Shown here: piece by piece, positions 11,112 through 22,086 of the stretch
Layout: each line of letters opens with the position of its first letter
Numbering within the stretch: the first letter of the stretch is position 1
Assembly (NCBI GenBank): GCA_025738555.1
Contig: JAOVFP010000003.1
Coordinates: 1,116,001-1,180,000, forward strand
Source: Cyathus striatus
Lineage: Eukaryota > Basidiomycota > Agaricomycetes > Agaricales > Nidulariaceae
Length of the DNA stretch: 64,000 nt
Direction of reading: 5' to 3'
The notes under the pieces: generated by a model
Seen by the model: the letters and a program-made list of their open reading frames with translations, nothing else
Told to the model about the DNA's origin: nothing
Databases searched by the model: none
Made by a program: the position numbers and the translations under genes

Positions 11112-11304
11112 TTTTTTTTTTTTTTTTTGTGGTACCTGTGATTTAACACAGGACATTTCTATTTAACAAGGTTAAATTCCATGTCCGGTAATAGTGTGAG
11201 GCCCGAGGGCCAAGTGAGAGAAGTCCTAGATTTAATTTACCACGCGCCGAAGAAATGCATTACGCACACATTGTTGTCCACAAGTAGTGTGGGGCTCTGA
11301 GCAG

Positions 11305-14300
11305 TTATCGTGATCTGTCTGGAGGACGGGTTCGCCTCCCCGCCCTCGGTTGATCTAGCATTGGCTCAATACCCACTAAAACTTCGGGATTCCATCGCAA
11401 TTGTTTCTGTTTTGTAAGTTGATTGTTGTCTCTCAGCACACCAGACCATGTATTCCTAACTATCTTAGGGTTTGTGGCTCGGTTTTTATAACGTCTCTTG
11501 TCAGTCAGTTGAAGGTCTAGTTTTAACATTCTGTTAATCATACTGAGCCACTTGTTGTGTACTTCTTTAGGTGAAGCAATTTTTTCGTGGTCGCACTCAT
11601 TCTCAATACGCCAATCGCATCGAAGTTTCCATATGAAGTATGCCGATGCTGATACTATTAGGGTGAAGAGGCGGTCTGCTCCTGGTCGACGGTCCCCTTC
11701 TAGGGTTTTCCACTGTGAGATTCCGCATCCAATAATTGATCCAAAGGATATCTGTTCCCACTCAATGTTTTTAAGCTGTAGTAGTTGCTTCGTCAGGCTC
11801 CATACTTTGTCTTGACCCGAGGCCCGACATGCAGTCAGTGTGTGCTCAAGTGATTCCTCAACTTCGCATTCCGGACAGTATGCGCGTTGCTGGTAGCCTT
11901 CAATGTGACGCCAGAACTTTCCGCATTTATGGATCTCGTGTATTGCCTTGTAGAGGAAGTTCCGGGTTCTCTTATTCTGAATATTTTTTGAACGAGTGCT
12001 TTTCCAGATAGCGTTGTTGGTAGGGAGCTTTCCGGATCGTTCCTGTATTTGGTATCTGATTATGTCTAGGTTTACTACCGTGCTTAGTCTGGCTGGTATG
12101 GGTTTTTTTCGTTCTTCTCTCAGTATCCCTTTATATGCTAGGGACTGTGTCAATGTAGACAGTTTTGCCCCCGATATGCGGAGCTCTCTTGGGATATACG
12201 TGTTAATCCAGGTGTCCTGTTCCATGTTTGCCCCGGTTCCAGCTAATTGATCCGCTCCTTCATTGCCGATTTCGCCACTATGCCCTTTCACTTTCTTGAT
12301 GTATGTGCTCGCTTTACGAGTTCTAATTTGGGCGATTGTTGCTTTTAGTACCTCTACATTTTCGTAGCCAATCCAGTCTTGGTCTTCGGCTTTCTTTCGA
12401 TTTATTGTGAGTGTGTTCAGTGATGTTTGAGAGTCTGTTCTAGATTCAAGGTTCTCTAGTGGGTCTGTTTTCTGTGTGGAGCGGAGGAGTCCTACTGCCT
12501 CGCCAGAGTTGTTAGTTTGTGGGAAGTGCTCCGGCACTTTGATAGCTTCGTTTTCAGGGTTGTCCTGGCTCTGCCATATGCCAGCTCCCGCTCTAGCATT
12601 CAAGTCTCCGTTGTTGATGCATGAGCCATCGGTATACCAAATTTTTTTCTCCCCCCTGTGAGGGGGGACATCGTGTGGCGGCTGGCTAATATCTGGTGAT
12701 TCATGTGATATATCTGAGTTGTTAACGAATACTCGGAAGCCGTCTTTTAGTCTGGTAGTAATGAGGTCTCGTTTCATGCTAACTGTGAGATCCACTTCTT
12801 CTGATATGTCTTCCTCTGGTAACTGTTCTTCCATAGGCGAGTCGCTAGGGAACCATTTGTGTTTAAGAGCCAATATTAGGTTTATACCAGAATTTTTACA
12901 TCGAGCAATGTGTGTGCATTCAAGGTTTCGCATGCATATTACACATTCTGGTACATGGGGCGTTTGTTCGTCGTGTTCGACGAAATCAATCATGTGGCCT
13001 ACGCTGATTATTCTGTGATTATTTTGGAGGCACTTCGCAGTTGCACCGTTGTTCCTTGGGCGTAGGGCGCTGTCTTGCCCTAAATGATGCCAAACAGGCA
13101 TTTCTCTTTTGACCTTTTCGGATAGTATTATTGCAAAGAAGGCTGTGTTACGGTCTCTAGCGACTTTCAGCATCCGTTTCAAGTCTGCAGGTAGTGTGGT
13201 TTGTTGTTGCTTAGGTTTCCAGGTTTGGAGAAAGCAGTTTACTGCTATGTTGAGGTTTTTTAGTTTACTGTCTTTAGGGACTTCGCGTGCGATCAGCGCA
13301 TCCGCTAGGAAGGCCCACTTTGGTCGGTCCAGCCCTAGGTCCAGGTAGCATTGTAATTTCATAAGTTCAATAGCTTCATTTCTGATTTTGATGTCTAATA
13401 GGTTCTTTCCCCCTAGTTCGTGTGGCTCCCTCATGACCTGCCTGGATATTGCAATTTTTCCTCCATCCCACATGAAGTCCATTATTAATTTGGAAAGGCG
13501 CTTTTCCACTTCGGGTGGCATTCCTTGGACTCTCGTCCTATATTGGGTTTCGCCTCCTGCTATCAGTTGGACCAGCAGACATCTCCCTTCCAGGGTAGGA
13601 CGAAGGTTTGCCCAGCTATTGAATAGCCTTTCGCATTTTTCTAGGGTAGGCGTCCAAACGTTTGTGTCATTAACATTGTTCCCCACATAGGCTCCTAGTG
13701 CACGGATTGGTTCGCCATCTAGTGCGATTTTTATTGTTGTTGGTATTGCTTCCTGGTTTTGGTGTTGTTTGCGATGCAGTAGGATATACTCCCTGTGTGT
13801 TGGGGTGCCTATAGGGAGGATTTCGGTCTTTCCAACATTAAACTTTGCACCAGAGGCCGCACACCAGTCTTCCAATATTTTGAATAAGTCGTCATGATTG
13901 TCTTCCTTTGATAAGAAGACCGAGGTGTCGTCCGCAAACAGACTAGTGATCAGCTTTTCAGACTTCCCTGGTATATCAAGGCCCATTAGGCTGCTCTTTC
14001 TGAGTGTAGATGCTAGCGGCTCGATAGCCAGGTCAAACAGGAAACAAGATAGAGGGTCTCCTTGTCTAACCCCTCTGGTAATTGTGTATGGGTCGCTAAG
14101 TATTCCGTTTATCATTACACTTGTTTGAGCGTTGGTGTACAGAGTTTTGATTAGATTTATAGTAGTGGTACTAAGACCAAACCGTGTTAGCACTTTCCAC
14201 AGGTAGTGGTGGTAGATTTTATCATAAGCTTTTTCTTGGTCAAGAAAGACAATCATTCCATCTTTTTCTTCAGCTTCACAGTAGTTGATTGTATTCTTTA

Positions 14301-16392
14301 ACAGATCGATCTGGTCTTCAATTTTACGGCCTTTGATAAAGCCTGCCTGGTCTGTGTGAACTAGGCGTAGTAGGCTTGGGGAAATTCTGTTAGTGAGTAT
14401 CCTGGTAAGCATTTTATAATCTGTATTCAGGACTGTTATTGGCCTATAGTTCTCAATTAGGGTCCGATCTTTTTTCTTGTATAAAGGGCACATCCACCCT
14501 TCATGGAAGGTGGATTCGTTAGGAAGGCCTTTAGTTGTGATTTCGTTAAATACATGGGCAAGAATTTCTGTGATATCGAATTTTCGTTCACCGCTTTTTT
14601 CGTCTCCGTCTCCCCTCAAAACTAATTGTTTCCAGAATTCATTGGGAATTCCATCTAGACCTGGGGCTTTCCCTGGCTTTAGGTCTTTTATGGCTTGTCG
14701 GACATCTATGCTGTCAAACTCTCTGGCTATCCCATTAGCTTCAGCTAGGTCCAGCTTTTTATCGATTTGGTCTAGGGCATTTTCAATTTTGTCTCGGTTG
14801 AGGGCACGTTCTTCTTCGGTGAGTGGTACATTGTCAATTTGCAGCCTGAGGTGGTGGGCTCTCGCCAGTTTTGCCATTTTCTTAGATGACCGTGTCAGCT
14901 GATTTGGATTATGTGGGTCTTCTTGGAGGGCTAGAATAGTATCTCTTGGTTTACACTCTTTGGCCGTGCTAAGCCATCTCTTCCCTATGACTTCGTGGTC
15001 TATGTGGTAGTTTGCATGGATTTGATCACGAAGTGTATCATGCTGTTTGATTCTGAGGGATTTTATGTCGTCATCCAGCCTTGCTGAGTGGAGACACTTC
15101 TCACGTTTGGATAGGTTTCCATCTTGCAGGATTGATTTTCTCTCTTTTTCTTTTGTCTCAATGAGGTAACGGATTTTAGGTACTTTCTCTTTGCAGAATG
15201 ATTTTATTTTTTCTGTTATTTTCTCTTTATATTTCTTATATATGGTTTGTTTAGGGAACTCAACTTGGAGTTCATTATTACTTTGGCTTATTTCACTCAT
15301 ACTGTTTTGTAAGTCTCTCGTGATAGTGTCAATTTCTTTCATGAGTGTAGGGTCTTCTAGAGCGAAGCTGGGAATCGTCCAGCATCCTGGCCCGATTTCA
15401 GGCGCTCCGGGATCATATATTTGTACACGCACCACTTGGTGGTCTGTAGATTCGATACCACTGTGGAATATACTCCAAAATCGGCTGTGTTGTAGGATTC
15501 GGTCTGTCATATATATTCTATCTATTCGAGACTGACTACGTATGTTGTTAGCATTGAATGATGCTTGTTTGAAGGTGTACTCTAGGTCGTTTGGGTTAGC
15601 ATCACGCCAGCCATCTTTTAACCCCAGCATAGATTTGACATATCTAAGTGCATCTACCGTGTCCTGGTCATCAGTATGAGCAGGTAGTCGATCTGCACTA
15701 TCTTCCACCATGTTGAAATCTCCCAGAATTATGTCTGGTTTGGGAATTATTCCGTTTTCTATTATATTCCCCAGTTGTGTCCAAAAATCTATTTTATCCT
15801 GTTTCTGATTCGGTGAGTATATGTTAAGAATTTTTATTATATCACCATTTTTTCGCCATTGAGCGATTAGGAGGAGTGCTCTGCCTGGGATGACTTCAAT
15901 TGTTCTGGCTTCATTCCATAATGTGCAACGTTTACTGAGGACGAAAGCTACTCCAGCTGCCCTGGATGAGGCTGGATTGGTGGAGTTGAAGATGCACATT
16001 TGTTTAACGAAGGTCCCATTGAGCTTGTGAGCATCGGTTTCTTTGAGGTGGGTTTCTTGTAGTGCCATGATGCCGATGCTGTCCTTTAGCATTATTCGAT
16101 TTATTTGGTGCCATTTAGGTTCCGTGTCGTCTGATCCTCCACCCTTCATATTCAGTGTTGCTATTTGGGTATGTGCGCGTAATGTCTTTTTTGGCATGTT
16201 TCGCCTTGGAAGGTTAGGATGGAGGCGAGGTTGCTGATTTGGGGTTTGTGAGTCCCGCTGTGCGTGATTAGGGTTTACAACAGGGTCCCGTAAAGTGGGA
16301 TTAGGATTATGCATCCTTTGGCTGTCATTTTGCAAGCTTGCATTATTTTGCATGTGAGCCATCACCCCCCCCTTCCTCGGTGGTTTGCACAC
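11305..16392 (-). CDS. LINE ORF2: AP-like endonuclease, reverse transcriptase, RNase H
   Basis: An uninterrupted 1695-codon ORF. Residues about 76-330 are an endonuclease/exonuclease/phosphatase fold: TLNMKGGG, the QETH metal-binding motif (about 112-115), LGDFNM, and a DRIYMTD..STDHQVV end. The reverse transcriptase follows: PGKAPGLDGIPNEFW, NYRPITVLN, the FLDQEKAYD A motif, GVRQGDPLS, and the catalytic FADD at residues 819-822. An RNase H domain shows YTDGS (Asp at about 1255), NNSGEAV, a DSQTS Asp and the KGHSGEIGNEGAD motif. A C-terminal C-x2-C-x7-H-x4-C zinc motif starts near 1505. The enzyme would nick the target and prime cDNA synthesis from it. RNase H plus this order fits Tad1/I-group elements of fungi. 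The start at 16392 is the first ATG of the frame; a later start remains possible. Confidence 0.93.
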   Translation of the reverse strand: MCKPPRKGGVMAHMQNNASLQNDSQRMHNPNPTLRDPVVNPNHAQRDSQTPNQQPRLHPNLPRRNMPKKTLRAHTQIATLNMKGGGSDDTEPKWHQINRIMLKDSIGIMALQETHLKETDAHKLNGTFVKQMCIFNSTNPASSRAAGVAFVLSKRCTLWNEARTIEVIPGRALLLIAQWRKNGDIIKILNIYSPNQKQDKIDFWTQLGNIIENGIIPKPDIILGDFNMVEDSADRLPAHTDDQDTVDALRYVKSMLGLKDGWRDANPNDLEYTFKQASFNANNIRSQSRIDRIYMTDRILQHSRFWSIFHSGIESTDHQVVRVQIYDPGAPEIGPGCWTIPSFALEDPTLMKEIDTITRDLQNSMSEISQSNNELQVEFPKQTIYKKYKEKITEKIKSFCKEKVPKIRYLIETKEKERKSILQDGNLSKREKCLHSARLDDDIKSLRIKQHDTLRDQIHANYHIDHEVIGKRWLSTAKECKPRDTILALQEDPHNPNQLTRSSKKMAKLARAHHLRLQIDNVPLTEEERALNRDKIENALDQIDKKLDLAEANGIAREFDSIDVRQAIKDLKPGKAPGLDGIPNEFWKQLVLRGDGDEKSGERKFDITEILAHVFNEITTKGLPNESTFHEGWMCPLYKKKDRTLIENYRPITVLNTDYKMLTRILTNRISPSLLRLVHTDQAGFIKGRKIEDQIDLLKNTINYCEAEEKDGMIVFLDQEKAYDKIYHHYLWKVLTRFGLSTTTINLIKTLYTNAQTSVMINGILSDPYTITRGVRQGDPLSCFLFDLAIEPLASTLRKSSLMGLDIPGKSEKLITSLFADDTSVFLSKEDNHDDLFKILEDWCAASGAKFNVGKTEILPIGTPTHREYILLHRKQHQNQEAIPTTIKIALDGEPIRALGAYVGNNVNDTNVWTPTLEKCERLFNSWANLRPTLEGRCLLVQLIAGGETQYRTRVQGMPPEVEKRLSKLIMDFMWDGGKIAISRQVMREPHELGGKNLLDIKIRNEAIELMKLQCYLDLGLDRPKWAFLADALIAREVPKDSKLKNLNIAVNCFLQTWKPKQQQTTLPADLKRMLKVARDRNTAFFAIILSEKVKREMPVWHHLGQDSALRPRNNGATAKCLQNNHRIISVGHMIDFVEHDEQTPHVPECVICMRNLECTHIARCKNSGINLILALKHKWFPSDSPMEEQLPEEDISEEVDLTVSMKRDLITTRLKDGFRVFVNNSDISHESPDISQPPHDVPPHRGEKKIWYTDGSCINNGDLNARAGAGIWQSQDNPENEAIKVPEHFPQTNNSGEAVGLLRSTQKTDPLENLESRTDSQTSLNTLTINRKKAEDQDWIGYENVEVLKATIAQIRTRKASTYIKKVKGHSGEIGNEGADQLAGTGANMEQDTWINTYIPRELRISGAKLSTLTQSLAYKGILREERKKPIPARLSTVVNLDIIRYQIQERSGKLPTNNAIWKSTRSKNIQNKRTRNFLYKAIHEIHKCGKFWRHIEGYQQRAYCPECEVEESLEHTLTACRASGQDKVWSLTKQLLQLKNIEWEQISFGSIIGCGISQWKTLEGDRRPGADRLFTLIVSASAYFIWKLRCDWRIENECDHEKIASPKEVHNKWLSMINRMLKLDLQLTDKRRYKNRATNPKIVRNTWSGVLRDNNQLTKQKQLRWNPEVLVGIEPMLDQPRAGRRTRPPDRSR

Positions 16393-17114
16393 TCTGTTGA
16401 ATGTGAGAGCTACCTCCAGGGGAGAGGTTTAGGTTATGGGGATGCCCTGGCTGGGCAGAGGCAATATTCGCCTGGTGATGAAGAGAAAAAGTGGCCGGGT
16501 ATCTACCTCCTATTTCCCTACCTCCTTCATCGGGGGGTCGGGCGGTAGACGGACCTTCACCCCCTCCGGAGGTTGGAACGATGTTGCCAAAATGTTGAGT
16601 TCTGTCCGGGTTATAAAAAAATGAGGTTGAGGGGTTAGTAGCTGATTTTGCACCACGTCCTTACAGCTATACAGGTCGGGTGAGGAGCCATATTACCCTG
16701 GCTTCCACGGGTAGACTATGTCGAGTTTACCTTACATCAATCTAGGATTTGATATTCGGAGTTTACGACTTCAGCCTCTCGGCACGGCACGTCTGGACCT
16801 AAATAGGTCGCCGTTTGGGACGTGTTGTCAGTACGTCTGGAACCTCTTTGCTTTCCTGTCCTCCATGGAGTCAGTAAATGTGGGCAAGAGGTTTATATTC
16901 ACCTGTTGACAAAGGTGTACCCCAAGTTAGAGAGTCCTAGTACTGTCTGATAATAGGGTATTGGCGGTGTGATTATAGGACATATGTAATTCGCAAGATA
17001 GGTATGGAAAAGCGTGAAATAAGACTATATTTGGCTTGACTAGCTATTGTTACAAAAGCATATATTTAGATCGAGAGAAAAGAGATTTAATTGCAAGCCA
17101 ACTTATTATCATAC

Positions 17115-18977
17115 TTAGAAGGCACCACGGCGTCCGCGGTTGCGGCCAGCGCCGCGACCCGAGCTATTACCTCTGTGGTTTTCCTGCTGACCACGATAGC
17201 TACCGCGACCTCCTCCCCGATTAGCATTGGGAGTGGGGCGCTGACTGCCATGGCCGTGGCTTTGGCCTTGTCCTGCCACTACCTGCGCCAGAAGATGCGT
17301 CGCATCCGGTTCATCATGCTCTTCTAGGTCTTCTCTAGCGATTTCGATGCCAAGCCTCGCAGGGAACTGGCAGAGGAAGGTGGGGTGATTGCAGGACTTA
17401 CATAGGTTACAGCTTATGATTCTCGTAAAGTCGGCACTGCGGGCAAACCAAGAAGGGCCGACAATCATAAGTTTGTGAAGGCTCCCAACTACATTCTCCC
17501 AGTGGTACGTCGCGTTGTCAGTGATAGGTTGCATATATAATCTCCACACAGCCAGCTCAAGCTCCCTTTCATCCCCCGTGTCAAATACTTTGATGCGGAT
17601 GAGATCAGCATGAATGCTATTGAGAATGTGGTCAACGCGGTCATTTACTGGGATACCTTCAAGCGTGGAGACGTTGTTGAGCTTCGCAGTAATAGCAGAG
17701 AGGACAGGGCGGAATTCCTTCTGGACAGCGAGAACCACCTCCTGCACTCTGTCCGCGGAGCTGGCTGCAGGGATGTGGAGATACATTAAGAAGGAGGAGA
17801 TTGGAAGGTCGATGTGGTGAATGGTAATCCAGGAGTTGCCGAGAGCAATACAGCCGAGGATAAGGAGAGACTGGATGACTTCCGCATCCTCTGTAATTAG
17901 AAGAGAGGGATGGGGATATTTACGTCGCGGGGGGGTGAATTTGTTAGGGGTTCTAGGAGGGTTACGTAGGCCTTGGGACGCAACAAGGGTGAACTTGGTG
18001 TCTGGTCCTACCACCGAACGTAAAACTGACTCTATCTTTTTGACATGTCTGATGTTTGCGATGAGGTTATCAGAAGCCTTTACATTCCCTTCGAGGATCC
18101 AGCAACAATTTGAGGCTGGATGCTGCTTACTGACTTGTAGGATGGAGCGGTCCATGCGCTCAAACATGGTAGCATCGTCAAGGCCATGAGGAGCGAGGGA
18201 GTCGAGTTGAGAAATGTCGGCTGGTGCAAGATTGTGCGCATCCTCCTGGGGTTGCCCAGGAGGACCCCCTGCAGTGTTGTCGGGAGAAGCAGCATTAGGG
18301 TCGGTAGCATTGGGAAAGGCATCGATAGGCGTAGTGGCACTAGGTACGGCATGATCAGCAGAGCCAGTTTGACTCGCGGGGGCAGCATTAGAGGATCTGG
18401 CCGCTTGTCCAGATGATGCGGTACGTGTGGAACCTTTACAAATTAGTTGTTGCAAATCAGGCTGTGGATAAGCACATACCAGTATCATCAGATGTCTGCT
18501 CTCCCTGAGTATTATGACTCGTTCCCTCCAAACTAGCTGCAGGGAGTCAGTATACAGGTGGAGACTGCTCGCCTTCCTGGGGCTTGTCCACGTCCATGTC
18601 GTTACTATATCCCGGGATTTGATTTAGTACGAAGAGCGGTACGATACGATAGTGTAGACTTACCCTGATTGATTCCTAGTCGACGCGCGTTTTGGCGGGG
18701 AGGGTGAGGGAGAGGTAGGACCAAGCGCTGAGCTCTTCCTCTTGGAGCCTGTAGAGGTTTCGGTCAATGGTCCGGTATTGGTCTCAGACGCGTTAGTGGC
18801 GAGTGCATTCGTGGTCTTCATGGAGAGTGGGAGAATCTTGAACCCTCCCATTGTGTTCGTTCCCGGGGCAGGCTTAGCTGCCAAGACGTATGAGTTGGTA
18901 GGGTTCGATGGAGTTTGCTGGGAGACAGGGGTAGAAGGTGCACCAGGGGTGCGAGCAGATTTCTGGCTGGATTGCAT
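17115..18977 (-). CDS. LINE ORF1 (RNA-binding, zinc knuckle, RGG tail), apparently intron-containing
   Basis: Three open segments join in one frame: 18977-18664, 18604-18480 and 18433-17115 (585 codons plus stop). The gaps look like spliceosomal introns: 18663-18605 (59 nt, GTAAGT..TATAG with an ACTAAAT branch-like site) and 18479-18434 (46 nt, GTATGT..AAAG with ACTAAT). One in-frame TGA at 18549-18547 remains in the middle exon, so this copy may be damaged. The N-terminus is Ser/Thr/Pro/Ala-rich, low complexity; near residue 490 there is a CCHC knuckle (C-x2-C-x4-H-x4-C, CNLCKSCNHPTFLC), followed by a Gly/Arg-rich RGG-type tail. These features suit a nucleic-acid chaperone that packages LINE RNA. 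A further GTAAGT..CATCAG pair lies in the leader (about 19042-18999). Confidence 0.72.
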
Positions 18978-19680
18978 GATAAACGATATGGTCTTGTTTC
19001 TGATGTGAAGCAGTGTGGGTGGGATATCAAGAGTGTTACTTACCCGTCTTTTAAGTTCTATGTACTCCTTTGTTTATCGGGTGAAGCGAGGTGCCTGATG
19101 CATTTCATCGGAGCTTCGTAATTTGAGAATAAAGGCGAGTGGTACACTCAGTGGTATAGCCATGGTGTTGAGTGACGTGCAGTGGCCCGTTCTTTATTCC
19201 CTTTGATGACGGTGAACACGTTGTATATGAGCCACTCCATTCTTCGGAGTGGCTTTGAGGCAACCAACTGTAACTGAGGAATAGGGGGGGGGAGCAGAGG
19301 GAGGGAAGGTACGTGCTCACAGTTGGCAGCTTGTAGGAACGAGATGAGGGAGTGGGTATTCTGGATAGTGAGCTATTTCCTGGTGTTTCTCGTTTACGGG
19401 GTGATTGTTGTTGCTTGTTAATAGGCCTTAACTCAGCAATTGGTCTTATGAGTGCTAGCTAGATGATGTTGGTTATGGCGGGTGGTACTCTGTTACTTCT
19501 ACAACCTTACTGACGCCATGGGGGGGGGGGGGCAGGAGATTTTCCTCGAGGGTCAAACAGTTGTTCTCGCCACTGTGGACAGTGGAAATCGCAATTGTAG
19601 CTAATTTGACCCAATCCTTGACCAATCACGAACCGTGGGAATACCAGAGATGGTGGTGGTTCGAGGTCAAGGAGCCCCCC

Positions 19681-19694
19681 ACGACCAAAGATTT
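19681..19694 (+). repeat. LINE target-site duplication, 5' flank
   Basis: ACGACCAAAGATTT, identical to 11098-11111; the LINE 5' end (minus strand) abuts it. Confidence 0.85.
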
Positions 19695-20366
19695 ACGACG
19701 TGGTCTAAACCATTTATTCTTATGCATTACTAGCAGTTGATTTCACTTTTCTTCTGTTGAGCCTCGTAACCATTTCTCGATCTGGATGCATTGTTGAAGG
19801 TTCAAAACTGACTAAAGTGGACCCCTGTGGACCCACAGAAGAAGACCAGAGTATGATTCAGTATGATGTCCATTGTCTTTCGACAGCTTTCAACGGGATC
19901 AATCGATCACGGAAGGAAATTGGGTTCATAAGGCCTGAGGCCTGAGGGTCCGTCACCATGTACTCGTGGGTACTTTCCTAAACACAATAACCGCGCCACA
20001 CAATTTTTAACGCTGTGAGCTGTTGTGGCCCTGCAGTGGGTGGATGTACCTCGTTACTATTACATAACCATTGCTGTGTTTCTCTGTACACGAAATATGT
20101 TAATAAAGACTTACTACATAGTATGCTGCACTTCAGTTACCATTGATACATACATGATGGGTGGCCAAAGCCGCCAAGAGATAACGTATTTGGAGCAATG
20201 GGAAAACAATGGGCTTCCTCACCTGCGATCTTCTAATCTGGTGTCTGTGCATGTGATGGGTGGCCAAGTGATCATGATTCGGAGAACAATAGGTATCAGT
20301 TTACACAGGTTTACACATATTTACTGTCACCGCGGGAACTTGCTTCTATTTCCTTTGATGATATTA
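19695..20366. other. Intergenic, no gene recognised
   Basis: A stretch GTGGACCC..CAGAAGAAGAC near 19820-19845 recurs inverted at about 41630-41655 and 41729-41752. A GATGGGTGGCCAA phrase occurs twice (20156 and 20256). No ORF with family resemblance. Confidence 0.4.
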
Positions 20367-20867
20367 GGGGAAGTCAAACCTGGCTGTTTCGTGACGCCAA
20401 GGGAATTGATCATAGCGTGTGAACTTCATTTCGTATCGTCCGAGGTTTGACAACCCCATCACCCCGACGATACAAAGCAGTCGCATCAGCTATTTTCAAT
20501 ATCCGTCAGAACTCCGACTGCGTTTGCCAGCGCTGACTATTAAAACATTGATCTTCAAGAGAATGAATGGTTATTGAGCTACACAAGCTCTATTGACTTG
20601 CTATTAACAAGAGGAAGTTATTGCTTTTGAGATATGAATTACATGTATCAAATAATGTTGGATAACAAGATATATGTGCCTATGAGAACGGTCAAAGCAC
20701 GACGGCTGGAAGCTTGGACTCAAGAAGCCCACTTCAACTCCGACTGAGCACTCGGTAGACGCTCGCGACGATACAACTCCCAGGCCTTTCAGCTGTACCC
20801 GTGGGAAGTTGTATCGTTTCGCCATTTGATCGTATCGTATTTTTGTATCGCCAGGTTTGACTTCCCC
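20367..20867. mobile_element. TA-target MITE
   Basis: The ends GGGGAAGTCAAACCTGGC and GCCAGGTTTGACTTCCCC are perfect inverted repeats bordered by TA (20365-66 and 20868-69). Length is 501 bp and non-coding. A third, internal copy of the end sequence (GAGGTTTGACAACCCC, 20443-20458) matches the subterminal layout of the elements at 8434 and 8838, so they form one family. Confidence 0.78.
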
Positions 20868-21018
20868 TATTGAGAAGATATGATGAAATCAAAATCTTTT
20901 CAGCGTATCTTCTCAATATTATCGATTTTAAGATATTTTCTTCGTATCTTTTTTGTATCTTCGCGCTGTTAGAAGCAATTTCCCGCGGTGTGTAGGCAAT
21001 CTGTGCACGGGCCATATA

Positions 21019-21048
21019 TTACATAACGTGATGAATCCAATAAATACC
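21019..21048 (+). promoter_or_regulatory. Conserved promoter module of kinase-like gene D
   Basis: TTACATAA (21019-21026) then AATAAATACC (21039-21048), 40 bp before the ATG; same order and spacing as in copies A, E and F. Confidence 0.55.
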
Positions 21049-21088
21049 TTGCGCCTTTCGCAGTTTCTCAATATAGCGCCCCCATCAA

Positions 21089-22019
21089 ATGTCCGAAGAA
21101 AATTCACAGCGACTAGTAAGCCAGCCTTTCTTTAGGATATCTGTCGGAAGCTAACTATTTAGAGCTGGCAATCAATCAATATCCTCACAATCACCGATCT
21201 TGTCAAAAATTCTCGAGGAGAAAAAGTCCCAATCTCAATGCAGCGATGCGGTGCCGTCGAGCTAGACGGAAAAGTGTGTCTCGCGCTACTGGAAGCAATT
21301 GGAGATTCACCCAAATTTGAACTGGAACTTTCAATAAAGAACAAAATAGGTTATGGCAGAAGCGGCACTGTATTCTCAACCACTCAAGAATATCTTTGGG
21401 AACACACAAAGAGTCCCGACGCAGATCCTATAGAGTCCCCTGGCCTGGAGTATCTTCCGCCGCTTGTACTGAAAGTCGCGGACGAAAAAACCTACTTAGA
21501 TTTGGGAAGAGAGGCTATGAACTACGAACTATTACGTCATTTTCACGGCGTTTCTGTACCTCGTTTCTATGGATGGTTCAACATAGAACTGGAGGAAGGC
21601 TTCACGTTCTCTGGGGTGAAAACCACGGGGCGCGGAGAACGTACACTATCCGTTTTGGTATTGGAGCGTATGGGTGAACGAATTACCATGAAAGAATCCG
21701 AAGAAGAAATGTAAGTCATTAACACGATGCGGTGTAATTGGAATCATTAACAAAATTCAATTTCAACAGTCAAGATATATGTGACGTCGGTACAGACGTG
21801 GCATGGAAAGGAATAGCGCACTTTGATATCCGGTATAACAATTTATTCCAGGCTCCCAAATCCCCTCCTGGATATCCCAGCGAATTCTGTTATCTACATC
21901 AGCGGATACACAAATATCGCATTATCGATTTCGAGCAGGCCAAGAAGATTGATAATACAGAGAAATATGAGATTTCTGCGTACCATGTTAAACAAGTTAG
22001 AATGATGTACGATCCGTGA
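21089..22019 (+). CDS. Small protein-kinase-like protein, copy D (3 exons)
   Basis: Exons 21089-21115, 21163-21710 and 21770-22019 give 274 aa; introns are 47 and 59 nt. Key positions: glycine loop G72-x-G74-x-x-G77-x-V79, VLKVAD lysine K113, helix-C type E126 in LGREAMNYE, VPRFYGWF, hinge LSVLVLERMGER, catalytic loop H209-F-D211-I-R-Y-N-N216, and D245-F-E247. HRD is HFD and DFG is DFE. The three exons are open and the ends match copies B and F, so this is probably an expressed gene. The donor of intron 2 overlaps an in-frame TAA (ATG TAA), so retention would yield an N-lobe-only protein. It is the most isolated copy, between a TA element and a small broken ORF. Confidence 0.83.
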
Positions 22020-22086
22020 ATAATGATGTGTGTTGTATGTCACATAATATACCATCCACAGTAGTAGTAACTAGTCAAAATTCAAT

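Larger units (their letters stand above)
11109..19680 (-). mobile_element. Full-length Tad/I-like LINE (non-LTR) retrotransposon
   Basis: A minus-strand element of about 8.57 kb, bounded by an exact 14-bp target duplication (11098-11111 and 19681-19694) and ending in a 20-base poly(A) (poly-T at 11109-11128). Order on its own strand: 5' leader beginning GGGGGGCTCC, ORF1 (18977-17115, apparently with introns), a 722-bp spacer, ORF2 (16392-11305, endonuclease, reverse transcriptase, RNase H, zinc motif) and a 176-bp 3' UTR. The intact ORF2, perfect duplication and clean tail suggest a recent insertion. Confidence 0.92.

Noticed and set aside
16718..16909. Plus-strand ORFs opposite the LINE
   Set aside because: They are antisense shadows or spacer ORFs of the minus-strand LINE without any family resemblance.
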